Below, piece by piece: positions 8,447 to 17,239 of a stretch of 64,000 nucleotides of DNA (within the stretch, counting starts at the first letter, position 1; each line of letters begins with the position of its first letter). This DNA comes from Intestinibacter bartlettii (GTDB taxonomy: Bacteria > Bacillota > Clostridia > Peptostreptococcales > Peptostreptococcaceae). Position numbers and translations under genes: made by a program. The notes below the pieces were generated by a model. That model had not been told where the DNA came from, searched no databases, and was given only the letters and a program-made list of their open reading frames with translations. The DNA is taken from positions 1 through 64,000 of the forward strand of contig NZ_JAHLOQ010000014.1 of NCBI RefSeq assembly GCF_018917435.1, written 5' to 3'.

Positions 8447-8498
8447 ATTATTCACCTTTCGTCAAATAAATTAACAATCATCACTATTTTACCATAAT

Positions 8499-9410
8499 TT
8501 ATTTTATTTTTGTATAATAAAGCAAATCAGAGTCCTCTAGTGTATAATCAATTTTATCTAAATCAGCTAAATAACTGATGCACGATACTAATGAAGTTCT
8601 AAAAAAATAGTACTCTTTGTAATTATAGGTTAATTCATTTTCTTTTATAATTTTTTTAAGTAAAGTTTCTATATTCATAGGTACTTTGAGATTTTCTATT
8701 ATTTGATCTAAATATTTATACACTGCTTGTCTGTGTTTTTCTATTGAAAGTATTGTATCTTTTTTGTCTAAGACCTTTTTCCCATGAGCTAATACTAGAT
8801 AATCAAAGTTTAATTTTTCAACCACATCTAATGATTTTAAATATTTTCCTACATCTTGTAAAAATAAAAAATCATATTTTTGTAAAGTTTCCTCTCCAAT
8901 TAATAAGTCTCCAGCAAACAACACCCCATCCGGAGTTAGTATTCCAATACTTCCTGATGTATGTCCTTTTAAGTTTATAACCTCAAAATCAACTCCATTT
9001 TTTTGTAACTTTCCTTCGCATATTATTGTATCTACAGATATTTTTTCTGTATTTCTATGAAAAAGTTTTTCGGTTAAGAACTTATTATGCCTGCCCCCTA
9101 AAATAAAATCTGAGAAGAGTTCTGGTCTTTCCATAAAAAGCTTAGCATCCTCTGAAGCAAGAATTTCTATTTCAGGATATGCATTTTTTATTTGACCGGA
9201 AGCACCCACATGGTCTTCATGTTCATGTGTATTTACTATATATTTTGGTATTATTTTTTCATTTTCAAACATATTAATCATATTTTTAGGTCTTAGACCA
9301 CTGAGACCTGGATCAATTAATAATGCCTCTTTGTTTTCAAATAAATACACACCTGTATTGGTACCACCTTTTATAAAGTATGTATTTCCAAACACTTTCT
9401 GTAATTTCAT
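8499..9410 (-). CDS. Metallo-beta-lactamase-fold hydrolase
   Basis: A 303-aa cytoplasmic hydrolase with a two-zinc site. The motif THEHEDH (about 61-67) gives the HxHxDH ligands, GHTSGSIG supplies the next His, LFAGDLLIG the bridging Asp, and LAHGKKVL the last His. The C-terminal 80 residues are helical and resemble the winged-helix-like tail of glyoxalase II-like or LACTB2-like members. Start at 9410 is supported by AAGGGGTG. Substrate is not predictable; a hydroxyacyl-thioester or RNA substrate are both possible for this fold. Confidence 0.8.
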   Translation of the reverse strand: MKLQKVFGNTYFIKGGTNTGVYLFENKEALLIDPGLSGLRPKNMINMFENEKIIPKYIVNTHEHEDHVGASGQIKNAYPEIEILASEDAKLFMERPELFSDFILGGRHNKFLTEKLFHRNTEKISVDTIICEGKLQKNGVDFEVINLKGHTSGSIGILTPDGVLFAGDLLIGEETLQKYDFLFLQDVGKYLKSLDVVEKLNFDYLVLAHGKKVLDKKDTILSIEKHRQAVYKYLDQIIENLKVPMNIETLLKKIIKENELTYNYKEYYFFRTSLVSCISYLADLDKIDYTLEDSDLLYYTKIK

Positions 9411-9502
9411 AAAAACTACACCCCTTGTATAAATCTAAATATCATTAAACTCTTTATATATTATACCATGTATATTTTTCTTATTTATGAATTATTTAGG
9501 TT

Positions 9503-10231
9503 TTATTTGTTAAGTAAAATTCTTTTTATTTTATTTATTACATCTATATTTTTTTCTTTTGTTATTCTAATTTTGATTTTATATGCAAAGTTAGAATACA
9601 TTAAGCTCTCTATAAAATACTCAACAATTCCTCTATCTCTGTACGATATATCAATTAACTCACTGCCCAAAATTCTAGCATCTAAATTCATTATTTCATC
9701 TTCAAAACTAAGTCTTTCTTTTTTAGATAAATAATTTTTTTCTGGTTTAAATTTTTCACAGTATTTAATCGAAAAATTTAAAACTTCATCACTGATATCA
9801 ACGCCATATAGATTTTTCATATCATCTTTGTAGTTCATATTTTGTTCTATTACCCTACTTAAATTAGCATTGTAGTCATCTTTTTTCCAATGACCAAATA
9901 ACCTACAATTAAGTGGTCTAACTTCATATATTAAACATCTATTATTTTCATCTCTAAATGGACATGAATTTTTCTTCATTAATTCCATAAAATAATAATC
10001 CACTATTCTTTCAATAGAAGATTCTCTAAGTTCATGTTTCTCCGCTAAATATCTATATATATTTAAAAACTCTATTAAGTTAATACCAACAGATTCCATG
10101 CAGCAGTTTCCACATCCTGCACAATCTCCTTTTGGCAATGTAGAGTATATATCATTTAATTTTTCAAAATAACCATTTTTCTCACAAAACGCAATACTTT
10201 CTAGTATTTGTTCTCTTTTTATACTAGCCAT
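9503..10231 (-). CDS. YkgJ-family CxxCxxCC cysteine-cluster protein
   Basis: Soluble protein of 242 aa with the family signature CAGCGNCC (about residues 37-44) and a second cluster CPFRDENNRC plus LNCRLFGHW (about 90-115). The four- to eight-cysteine arrangement is thought to bind zinc or an Fe-S cluster; the biochemical role of this family is not settled. The C-terminal half is Lys-rich without motifs. GAGGAG precedes the ATG at 10231. It is divergent from the 83-aa gene on its right. Confidence 0.85.
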   Translation of the reverse strand: MASIKREQILESIAFCEKNGYFEKLNDIYSTLPKGDCAGCGNCCMESVGINLIEFLNIYRYLAEKHELRESSIERIVDYYFMELMKKNSCPFRDENNRCLIYEVRPLNCRLFGHWKKDDYNANLSRVIEQNMNYKDDMKNLYGVDISDEVLNFSIKYCEKFKPEKNYLSKKERLSFEDEIMNLDARILGSELIDISYRDRGIVEYFIESLMYSNFAYKIKIRITKEKNIDVINKIKRILLNK

Positions 10232-10315
10232 AATTTTCTCCTCTTGTTATAATTATTTAGTTAATACAAAAACTTATTATAACATATTTTTGAATATAAA
10301 TTAGGAGGTATATAT

Positions 10316-10567
10316 ATGAACAGATATACTAAAATTATTAATATGATGGAAAGTTATTTCACTAAAGATTTCGAAAAAACTAAAAAAGGATTTACTAAAG
10401 TAAGAGAAGTAAAAGAAGAAACAGTGAGAAAAGCATTCTTAAAAGGAAACTGCGAAGTTTTAGTAATACTTGAAGATTCTGATAGAGAAATATTAATAGA
10501 TGATTTCTCTTCTGATGAAGATATAAAAAAATACTTAGGAGCATCTTTTATAAATCCAAAAAGATAG
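10316..10567 (+). CDS. Small hypothetical protein, 83 aa
   Basis: A short gene with a near-perfect Shine-Dalgarno AGGAGG 9 nt before the ATG, so it is very likely translated. The protein is charged (16 Lys/Arg and 16 Asp/Glu by eye), without cysteine pairs except one Cys, signal peptide or membrane segment. It reads as an alpha-beta fold: helix (1-30), strand-like CEVLVILED (48-56) and REILIDDF. I do not recognise a family. A bidirectional terminator follows. Confidence 0.65.
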   Translation: MNRYTKIINMMESYFTKDFEKTKKGFTKVREVKEETVRKAFLKGNCEVLVILEDSDREILIDDFSSDEDIKKYLGASFINPKR

Positions 10568-10619
10568 TAATTCCTATATCACACGTTAATCATTTTATAA
10601 TACAAAATAGACACAAAAC

Positions 10620-10665
10620 AAAAGAGCTGACTTCAATAAATTTATTGTTGTCAGCTCTTTTGCTT
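10620..10665. terminator. Bidirectional terminator between convergent genes
   Basis: Arms 10620-10639 and 10642-10661 (AAAAGAGCTGAC and its complement, 18 of 20 paired) with T-rich flanks on both strands. Serves the 83-aa gene from the left and the GH3 gene from the right. Confidence 0.85.
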
Positions 10666-10705
10666 TTAATTTTATGAAAAACTATGTATTTATTTTGATC
10701 GCAGA

Positions 10706-12466
10706 TTAAAATACTGTGTCACACAATCCACAATATGCATCTACTGGACTTACCCCTGTAAATTCAGAACGACCTAACATTTTTTCAACTAATAGTTTTA
10801 ATGTATAGTCTTGGCTATCATATGTATTTATATAAGTTTGAACTTGAGGAACATCAGCTAAATGGAATGGTGATAATACTGATACAAATATAGTTGGTAT
10901 TTCGTGTACATAGAATGGCATATCTGGAGTTCCTTTTGCCATTGTCCACTCTATACGTTGGTGAGTATTTGCACCTACATTAGCTACATTTATTATTAAA
11001 TCATATTTTCCTGTTAATTCTGCTATTGGACGTTTTTGTGAATAAACATCTAATAATTTCATTAGAATTTGTTCTTTTGGAAGTTTCATTATTTTTTCCA
11101 TAGCAGATTCATATATCTCAACTTCAAATCCTTCTTGCTCTAATAATTCTTTTATTTGTTCTATTGGAGTTTTCTTTCCTCCACCCATTAAGTCAGCTAT
11201 ACCATTAGCTATTCCCTTTACATTTACAAGTAATATTCTTTTATGTTTTTCTGGATTTATTGGGAATATATTTTCTTCATTTTTAACTAATGTTATAGAT
11301 TTATCTGATATTTCTTTTGCTATTTCTTTGTAACTATCTAAACCTATTTTAGCCATAGCCTCTTCTTTTGGTTGAAGAATTTCTGTTTTTGGCTTATTGT
11401 GAAGTCCTAAAGCAGCTTTTGTTCCTAATATTCTAGTTAAGGCTTCTTCTAATCTTTCATCAGTTATTATTCCATTTCTATATCCATCCATCATCCATTC
11501 AAAGTCTTCTTCTGGATCATTGAAGAATAAGAACATATCACTACCTGCTGCTATTGCAGTTGGTAACATTTCACTACGTTTCATTGCTGAAGTCATAGCA
11601 ACCATATGAGATGCATCAGTTACAACTAAACCATTGAATCCCATTTTATCTCTTAATAAATCTGTTAATATATATTTATTTAATGTTGCTGGCATTAATA
11701 ATTCTTTTTTAGTTGCATTTGGATTAAAGTAACGAACATACTCTGGTAAAGCTATATGTCCTGCCATTATTGATGGAAGACCTGCATCTATTAACCCACC
11801 ATATACTTTTCCGAATGTCTTATCCCATTCTTCTGGTGAAAGTGTATTTGGAGCAAAAGATAAATGTTGATCTCTTTCATCTATACCATCTCCAGGGAAA
11901 TGCTTAGCTGCTGGTGCAACTCCATTTTCCATCATACCTCTCATAAATTCTAATGATAATTCTAATGTTTTGTCAGCATCTTTTGAAAATCCTCTATTTG
12001 TTGTTATAGGATTTCTCCAGTTTATCATTAAATCTACTACTGGTGCAAAACTCCAGTTACATCCAATCGCTGCTGATTCAATTGCAGAAATTTTACCTAA
12101 TTCATAAGCATATTCTTTGCTATCTGCTGCACCTACTTTTATTCCAGAAGCTATATAAGTTCCATCTAAACAAGCTCCATTTCCGCCACCTTCTGTATTT
12201 GCAGCTATTAATAGAGGTATTTTACTATTTTCTTGAAGTATTTTATTTTGATCATATACTTGACCAGACATTGCTGGGTTATAGCGAACACCCCCAATGT
12301 GATAGTTATCTAATACGCTTTTTAAATAATCTTCCTCACGACTAGACCCCATGTTAACAAATAATTGTCCTATTTTTTCTTCTATTGTCATATTTGCAAT
12401 AGTATCTTTTACCCATTTTATCCCTTGTTCATCAAGGTTATATGGTTTTACTTTTAAATTTACCAT
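10706..12466 (-). CDS. nagZ: Glycoside hydrolase family 3, cytoplasmic beta-N-acetylhexosaminidase (NagZ-like)
   Basis: Retaining GH3 enzyme of 586 aa with no signal peptide. The motif KHFPGDG (about 189-195) followed by RDQH supplies the Asp-x-His dyad that serves as acid/base in NagZ-type N-acetyl-beta-glucosaminidases; the nucleophile is the Asp in VVTDASHM (about residue 283). A second alpha/beta domain (about 390-586, from KSITLVKNEENIFP) is the GH3 C-terminal domain, present in Firmicute NagZ proteins and absent from the shorter E. coli form. It lies downstream of a GPH symporter gene and near an AraC regulator, which suggests hydrolysis of an imported GlcNAc-containing disaccharide or muropeptide. 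Beta-glucosidase is less likely because of the DxH dyad. Confidence 0.85.
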   Translation of the reverse strand: MVNLKVKPYNLDEQGIKWVKDTIANMTIEEKIGQLFVNMGSSREEDYLKSVLDNYHIGGVRYNPAMSGQVYDQNKILQENSKIPLLIAANTEGGGNGACLDGTYIASGIKVGAADSKEYAYELGKISAIESAAIGCNWSFAPVVDLMINWRNPITTNRGFSKDADKTLELSLEFMRGMMENGVAPAAKHFPGDGIDERDQHLSFAPNTLSPEEWDKTFGKVYGGLIDAGLPSIMAGHIALPEYVRYFNPNATKKELLMPATLNKYILTDLLRDKMGFNGLVVTDASHMVAMTSAMKRSEMLPTAIAAGSDMFLFFNDPEEDFEWMMDGYRNGIITDERLEEALTRILGTKAALGLHNKPKTEILQPKEEAMAKIGLDSYKEIAKEISDKSITLVKNEENIFPINPEKHKRILLVNVKGIANGIADLMGGGKKTPIEQIKELLEQEGFEVEIYESAMEKIMKLPKEQILMKLLDVYSQKRPIAELTGKYDLIINVANVGANTHQRIEWTMAKGTPDMPFYVHEIPTIFVSVLSPFHLADVPQVQTYINTYDSQDYTLKLLVEKMLGRSEFTGVSPVDAYCGLCDTVF

Positions 12467-12520
12467 TGTGTTACCATCCTTAATTTATTTCTCTAATTAT
12501 ATTTATATTTCACTCTATTT

Positions 12521-12551
12521 AAAACTCGCCCAAAATTTTATTGAGCGAGTT
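12521..12551 (-). terminator. Weak hairpin between symporter and GH3 genes
   Basis: AACTCGC (12523-12529) and GCGAGTT (12545-12551) pair; read leftward the stem is followed by TTTTAAAT. It lies just after the symporter stop codon, ahead of the GH3 gene on the same strand, so it may only reduce downstream transcription or stabilise the upstream message. Confidence 0.5.
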
Positions 12552-12558
12552 GTTTTAT

Positions 12559-14001
12559 TTATTGTGCATTTTCACGACGAGCTTTTAATTCTACTGTTAC
12601 TTCATCTACTACTTTTTTGCTTAATGGGAATGTAAATAACATTACTAATAAAACTGCGAAGTATATAAGTCCTGGTATTAATATATTCACATCATATACT
12701 CTGTTTATTACTTCTGCTGTTTGAACAGTTGCAGCTGATTGATATCCTATTAAAGCTAATACAAATCCACCAAGCCCTGTTGCTAATGCTTGTCCAACTT
12801 TTCTAAAGAATGAATAGATTGCGTATACTGTACCGTCATCTCTTTTTCCATTTTTCATTTCTTGATAATCACAAACATCTGTTAAATATGCCCAAGAGTA
12901 CATACTGTATATTCCGAACCCTATCCCGTTTACAAACATTAATGCATAATATGTTGTTATGTTTGTAACTCTCATAAAGTAAAGTGCTATTAATGTTACA
13001 GTTGCTAATGCTAAACCAACACACCCAACTTCTTTTTTACCGTATTTTTGTGCTAATTTAGAAGCAAATATTGAACTACCTGCCATAGCAGTTGTATTTA
13101 CAAGTGTTGCAAGCATCATTGCTTTTGCATTTCTAAAATAGTCAATAAATAAGTAACTACGTAATGCTGTTGTCATTGTTGAAGCCACTAATACTAATGT
13201 CGTTGAAAGTATTAAAGAAACTAATGCTTTATTTTTCACTAAACTCTTCATTAATCCAAAGAAACTTTGTTTTGGTGCATTTTCTTGTTTTTCTGATACG
13301 TCAACTTTTACACGTTCAGTACTTAAACTGTAGCAAAGTAAGTGACATATTAATCCAAGTACTGAGAATACTATCCCTACTATTGTGAATCTTTCTGCTA
13401 CAACTACTTGGTTACCAAGTTTATCAGTTGCATATAAGAACATTGGTGCTATCATATTTATTGCTAAACCTGCACATAAAGCACCCATAGTACGGAATGT
13501 AGATAAAGAAGCTCTATCTTTTGCTTCTGGACTTATTACTGAAGCCATTGATCCATAAGGTATGTTTATTCCTGTGTAACAGAAGCTTCCCCAAACTATA
13601 TATGTAACTGCTATATAAGCTATTTTTGCTGTCATACTCCAATCTTTAATAAAGTACATCCACATAAGTGCATTAGATATTGCTATCGGGAAACTCATTC
13701 TTAAAATCCAAGGACGATATTTTCCTGCTTTTGTTGGTTTTGCTGTATCAACTATTCTACCCATACCTACATCAGTAAAAGCATCTATAAATTTAGATAA
13801 CATGAATATAGTTCCTACTACACCACCGTTTATTCCTAAAACTTTTGTACAAAATACTAATAAGAAACTACTTACAAATAAGAATGAGAAGTCATTTCCG
13901 AAATCCCCAAATAAATAAGCAATTTTATCTCTTAAACCAAATGGTCTTTGTTGCTCTTGTTCATATTGATTAATTTTTTCCGCCGTATTATTAGCTATCA
14001 T
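12559..14001 (-). CDS. GPH-family sugar:cation symporter (MFS)
   Basis: Integral membrane transporter of 480 aa with about 12 hydrophobic segments, related to MelB/XynP/UidB (glycoside-pentoside-hexuronide:cation symporters). Family signatures are the N-terminal GLRDKIAYLFGDFGNDFSF region, KFIDAFTDVGMGRIVD, and WAYLTDVCDYQEMKNGKRDD in the loop before the last helices. The start is the ATG at 14001, with AAGGAGAG upstream; the 26 extra residues from 14079 overlap the promoter region and are unlikely. It heads a two-gene unit with the GH3 enzyme, so it probably imports the glycoside that enzyme cleaves. The exact sugar and coupling ion are not evident. Confidence 0.87.
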   Translation of the reverse strand: MIANNTAEKINQYEQEQQRPFGLRDKIAYLFGDFGNDFSFLFVSSFLLVFCTKVLGINGGVVGTIFMLSKFIDAFTDVGMGRIVDTAKPTKAGKYRPWILRMSFPIAISNALMWMYFIKDWSMTAKIAYIAVTYIVWGSFCYTGINIPYGSMASVISPEAKDRASLSTFRTMGALCAGLAINMIAPMFLYATDKLGNQVVVAERFTIVGIVFSVLGLICHLLCYSLSTERVKVDVSEKQENAPKQSFFGLMKSLVKNKALVSLILSTTLVLVASTMTTALRSYLFIDYFRNAKAMMLATLVNTTAMAGSSIFASKLAQKYGKKEVGCVGLALATVTLIALYFMRVTNITTYYALMFVNGIGFGIYSMYSWAYLTDVCDYQEMKNGKRDDGTVYAIYSFFRKVGQALATGLGGFVLALIGYQSAATVQTAEVINRVYDVNILIPGLIYFAVLLVMLFTFPLSKKVVDEVTVELKARRENAQ

Positions 14002-14077
14002 TTTAATACTCTCCTTTTTAATAGATTTTTTTATTATTGTATAATTGCTTTGCTGTGTTATATAATTAACACTTTTC

Positions 14078-14126
14078 ATTAAAACGTTTTCTTAATTTTA
14101 TTTTTTCGTCCAATAAACGTTTTCTT
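14078..14126. promoter_or_regulatory. Repeated AAACGTTTTCTT sites in the divergent promoter region
   Basis: The identical 12-mer AAACGTTTTCTT occurs at 14082-14093 and 14115-14126, 33 bp apart (about three helical turns), each containing the palindrome AAACGTTT. The first, with its flank ATTAAAACGTTTTCTT, matches the CcpA cre consensus at all but one position. Both lie upstream of the symporter start and before the AraC gene. They could be cre sites, AraC-regulator sites, or both. A further dyad GTGTTA-6-TAACAC lies at 14055-14072. Confidence 0.55.
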
Positions 14127-14311
14127 TTTATCATTTAATGTGATTTAAGCCATGAATAATTAATTTTGTTTCGATAAAGTACTTTATTTCCATCACTTGT
14201 TAAAAATTATACAGGAATATGTTGGATATATGTTATAATAATTTAAAGGTTAATTTGTCTATTTTTTAGGTATATTCTTATAAAATATCGACATTAAATA
14301 AGGAGAGACAC

Positions 14312-15541
14312 ATGCTAAAAACAAATTTTAATTATAATGATTTCTATAATCTGATGACATCTATATTAAATAGCGCATTGAATTTGCCTACTATGAAACT
14401 TAATGAAACTGATAAATTTATTAATCATCCATATTCTAAATTCAGAAAAATTATATGGCCGGATTACAACCTTTATAATAATGAAAATATTGAAAATCTC
14501 TATAGGACTGATAATGGTTATTTAAAAGTAATAAAAAGTTCTATGAAGTTTGTATCAATTGTTTTAACAATGCCTAAAGAAATTTCTGATGATATATTAC
14601 TTTTAGGTCCTTTTTTAGAAATGCAACCAACTGATAAATTTATTGAAACCTTAATGAAAGAAAATAATTTAGATGAAAGCCTACATAATACTATTTTTAC
14701 TTATTATAAATCGTTACCAATAGTTAATTCTATTACTGTTATTTCAACCTTGAATTCAATTTTAAGTTCATTCTTAATAGGTTACAATAACTCTCATATA
14801 TGTCATGTTAATTTCGATGAGAAGAAACTAAAAAAAATAGATTATATAAATAGAGATGACTCAGAATTTAATAACGAATATTATAAACAGTATAGGACAT
14901 ATTTATCTAATATATCAAACTGTGTTAGTATAGGAAAATTTGATGAGGCTAAAGAATATCTAAAATTATATATACAGCTGACAGGATTTTTTAAAGAACA
15001 CTCTATAGATCAGATTAAACATAATTTATATACATTAAATTCAAGATTAGAATCATCCTTATTAAAAACTTCTATTCCGGGAAGTCATGTATATCTACTA
15101 TATAAAAAAATTGAAGTGCAAATAAAAAATGAAAATAATCTAGCTACTTTAGAAAAACTGCCTTATAAAATACTAAAAAAATACTGTCTTCTAAGTACTA
15201 ATTATAATTTGAAAAGTTATTCTCTTACGGTACGTAATGCGATAGAATATATAAATTTAAACTTAAACATGGAATTATCTTTATCAAATGTATCAGAAGT
15301 ATTAGATAAAAATCCATCATTTTTATCTAACCAATTCAAAAAGGAAACAGGAAAAACAATTACAAAGTATATACAGGAAACACGTATTGAAAAAGCAATA
15401 AACCTATTAACTACTACAGAATTAAGCATACAAGAAATCTCTGAAACAGTTGGTATTCATGATTTAAGCTGGTTCTCAAAATTATTTAAAAATATCGTCG
15501 GTGTTTCACCTAGCCAATATAGAGCTACTGAATTTAATTAG
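14312..15541 (+). CDS. AraC-family transcriptional regulator
   Basis: A 409-aa regulator transcribed away from the symporter/GH3 genes. The C-terminal 100 residues hold the two helix-turn-helix motifs: LSLSNVSEVLDKNPSFLSNQFKK (about 329-351, not quoted in full elsewhere) and LSIQEISETVGIHDLSWFSK followed by FKNIVGVSPSQYR, the family signature. The N-terminal 290 residues are an uncharacterised sensory region without recognisable cupin or membrane segments. AAGGAGAG precedes the ATG at 14312. By position it probably controls the neighbouring glycoside uptake and hydrolysis genes; the effector is unknown. Confidence 0.87.
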   Translation: MLKTNFNYNDFYNLMTSILNSALNLPTMKLNETDKFINHPYSKFRKIIWPDYNLYNNENIENLYRTDNGYLKVIKSSMKFVSIVLTMPKEISDDILLLGPFLEMQPTDKFIETLMKENNLDESLHNTIFTYYKSLPIVNSITVISTLNSILSSFLIGYNNSHICHVNFDEKKLKKIDYINRDDSEFNNEYYKQYRTYLSNISNCVSIGKFDEAKEYLKLYIQLTGFFKEHSIDQIKHNLYTLNSRLESSLLKTSIPGSHVYLLYKKIEVQIKNENNLATLEKLPYKILKKYCLLSTNYNLKSYSLTVRNAIEYINLNLNMELSLSNVSEVLDKNPSFLSNQFKKETGKTITKYIQETRIEKAINLLTTTELSIQEISETVGIHDLSWFSKLFKNIVGVSPSQYRATEFN

Positions 15542-15554
15542 CAAATAGCAATAA

Positions 15555-15581
15555 GCCATCTATAATCAGATGGCCCTTTTA
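15555..15581 (+). terminator. Terminator of the AraC gene
   Basis: Perfect 7-bp stem GCCATCT (15555-15561) / AGATGGC (15568-15574) followed by CCTTTTAAATTT, 14 nt after the stop codon. Confidence 0.65.
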
Positions 15582-15599
15582 AATTTAATTTTACAATTA

Positions 15600-15645
15600 A
15601 AAAAGGATGCATAATCTATTTTATGCATCCTTTTTATATTCATAT
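15600..15645. terminator. Strong bidirectional terminator
   Basis: Perfect 13-bp arms AAAAAGGATGCAT (15600-15612) and its complement (15623-15635) with T-tails on both strands, between the convergent AraC and SH3b genes. Confidence 0.88.
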
Positions 15646-15649
15646 TTTA

Positions 15650-16726
15650 TTATTTTACAAAATGTACTGCTCCAGTTATTCCACTGTAATTACTTGAGAA
15701 GTAATTAGTAAATTCGCTTATTGATTTAACTATTGTACTACCTTCTGGTTGTCCATTATATGCATAGTTATCAGAGTAGTATACTTTTCCATCTTTTATA
15801 GCATGTATAAATAAAACATGTCCTACTGTACTTGTTGATCTATAACTTCTTGGGAAAGTAACAACTACGTTGTATACGTCTTTTCCTCCGTTAGCATTTA
15901 CTAAGTTTGTAAGGCAATTTACACCTGCATATTTCTTTTGAGTATATCCAGTACGAGTTTTACCATTAGCAGTTAATTTTGAATACCATTGGCTACCGTT
16001 CCAATATGTATCTGGAGTTTGATATATGTTTAATGCTCTAAGTTGTGAATAAACATATAAAGAACATTGTTGAGAAAAATTAGTTCTTCCAGATAAAGCT
16101 TTAGCTTGTGCATATGTAGTAGCTATTTGGCTTCTTATTTGAGCAACTGTTTTAGTAGTTGTTGTATTAGTAGTTCCTGTTGATGTTGAACCATTTGAAG
16201 TCGTAGAACCTGTAGTTGATACATATGTTTTACTTACCCATCCGTATCCACCGTTGTAACTTATTTTATACCATCCGTTGCTTTCTCCATATATAGTAAC
16301 TGTTTTACCGTTACTTAATGTTCCTAATATGCTGTATGATGTAGCTGCTCCACTTCTAACGTTTAATGAATTAGCTGTTATTGTTCCAGTTTTTGAACTT
16401 TGTGTAGTTCCTGTAGATGTTGAACCATTTGAAGTTGATCCTGATGTTGAACTATTTGAGCTTGATGAGATATATTTTCCACTAACCCATCCGTCATTTC
16501 CTTTATAGTTTATTTTATGCCATCCATCTTGAGTATCTTTTATTTCAACTGTGTTTCCTTTATTTACTGTCCCTAAAATATTGTGTGATGTTGAAGCACC
16601 ACTTCTAACATATAATGAAGTAGCTGTTACTGTTCCGCAACTTGCTGCATCAACTTGAGTTGTTACTCCTAACGCAGCTACTACTGCTCCTATAAGTACT
16701 GATGTTTTAACAAATTTCTTTAACAT
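15650..16726 (-). CDS. Secreted SH3b-repeat protein with CHAP-like cysteine hydrolase domain
   Basis: A 358-aa exported protein, probably acting in the cell wall. Residues 1-27 are a signal peptide (Lys-rich start, hydrophobic core, cleavage after VDA). Two bacterial SH3 repeats occupy about 33-86 and 115-170, each with LYVRSGAS/LNVRSGAA and GWVS; they are joined by Ser/Thr/Gly-rich linkers (88-113, 171-192). The C-terminal domain (195-358) has FSQQCSLYVY with Cys221 and VGHVLFIH with His303/His308, the layout of a CHAP-type amidase or endopeptidase. AGGGGGA precedes the ATG. It could be an autolysin; loss of catalysis cannot be excluded because the CHAP match is distant. Confidence 0.75.
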   Translation of the reverse strand: MLKKFVKTSVLIGAVVAALGVTTQVDAASCGTVTATSLYVRSGASTSHNILGTVNKGNTVEIKDTQDGWHKINYKGNDGWVSGKYISSSSNSSTSGSTSNGSTSTGTTQSSKTGTITANSLNVRSGAATSYSILGTLSNGKTVTIYGESNGWYKISYNGGYGWVSKTYVSTTGSTTSNGSTSTGTTNTTTTKTVAQIRSQIATTYAQAKALSGRTNFSQQCSLYVYSQLRALNIYQTPDTYWNGSQWYSKLTANGKTRTGYTQKKYAGVNCLTNLVNANGGKDVYNVVVTFPRSYRSTSTVGHVLFIHAIKDGKVYYSDNYAYNGQPEGSTIVKSISEFTNYFSSNYSGITGAVHFVK

Positions 16727-17106
16727 AAATTATTTTCCCCCTAAATCCTTTTTTATTCCGAAAATCTTTATTGTAAATACTTTTTATTGTAAATAATTCT
16801 TGATTTTGATTTCCTTAAAATTTATTTAAGTAATTTCTATTTTCTTAATTTTTTCTTTTTTATTCCTTTTAATACAAATATTATATTACATTTTCGTAAC
16901 TTTTAAAAGGTTTTTTTTGAAAAAAGTTACATATTTGTTACTTTTTCAGATACAATTTTTGTAATCTTTTTCTACCAAAACCTAGTAATTGCAATACTTT
17001 TAGCTTTTTTTATTTTTTGTAATTTTTTTGTTAAAATTTAATTTTTTATTTTTTGTGTATATAATTTATAAATTTGAACAATAATACTATTGTAATTTAA
17101 ATATTT
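16727..17106. other. AT-rich non-coding stretch upstream of the SH3b gene
   Basis: No gene is visible. On the leftward strand a TATAAT box lies at 16880-16885. Just upstream of it, GTAACTTTT (16896-16904) and AAAAGTTAC (16923-16931) form a perfect 9-bp inverted repeat, with another GTTAC at 16938-16942, in the area of the -35 region, so a regulator site is possible. Two copies of TATTTACAATAAA lie in the untranslated leader near 16770-16800. Confidence 0.45.
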
Positions 17107-17172
17107 AACTCAATCTCCCCCAATTTAATTGAGCTTTCATTCCCCCAAATGAAAGCTCTTATTTTTTATAAA
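17107..17172 (+). terminator. Two overlapping hairpins with matching CCCCCAA loops
   Basis: CTCAAT...ATTGAG forms a first hairpin and GAGCTTTCAT...ATGAAAGCTC a second (about 17130-17158), sharing the GAG. Both loops contain CCCCCAA. The second stem is followed by TTATTTTTTAT, so it is a good rightward terminator, yet no gene ends upstream on this strand. It may end a small RNA or act as an attenuator in the leader of the 113-aa gene. Confidence 0.6.
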
Positions 17173-17239
17173 TATCCTTGATAAAATTTATTCCTATATG
17201 CTAATTTAAATACAACACTATACAAAATTGGAGGCTATA

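Noticed and set aside
16278..16508. Rightward 76-codon frame across the SH3b linker
   Set aside because: Antisense of repetitive Ser/Thr-rich linker codons; its Val/Asp-rich translation reflects this bias.
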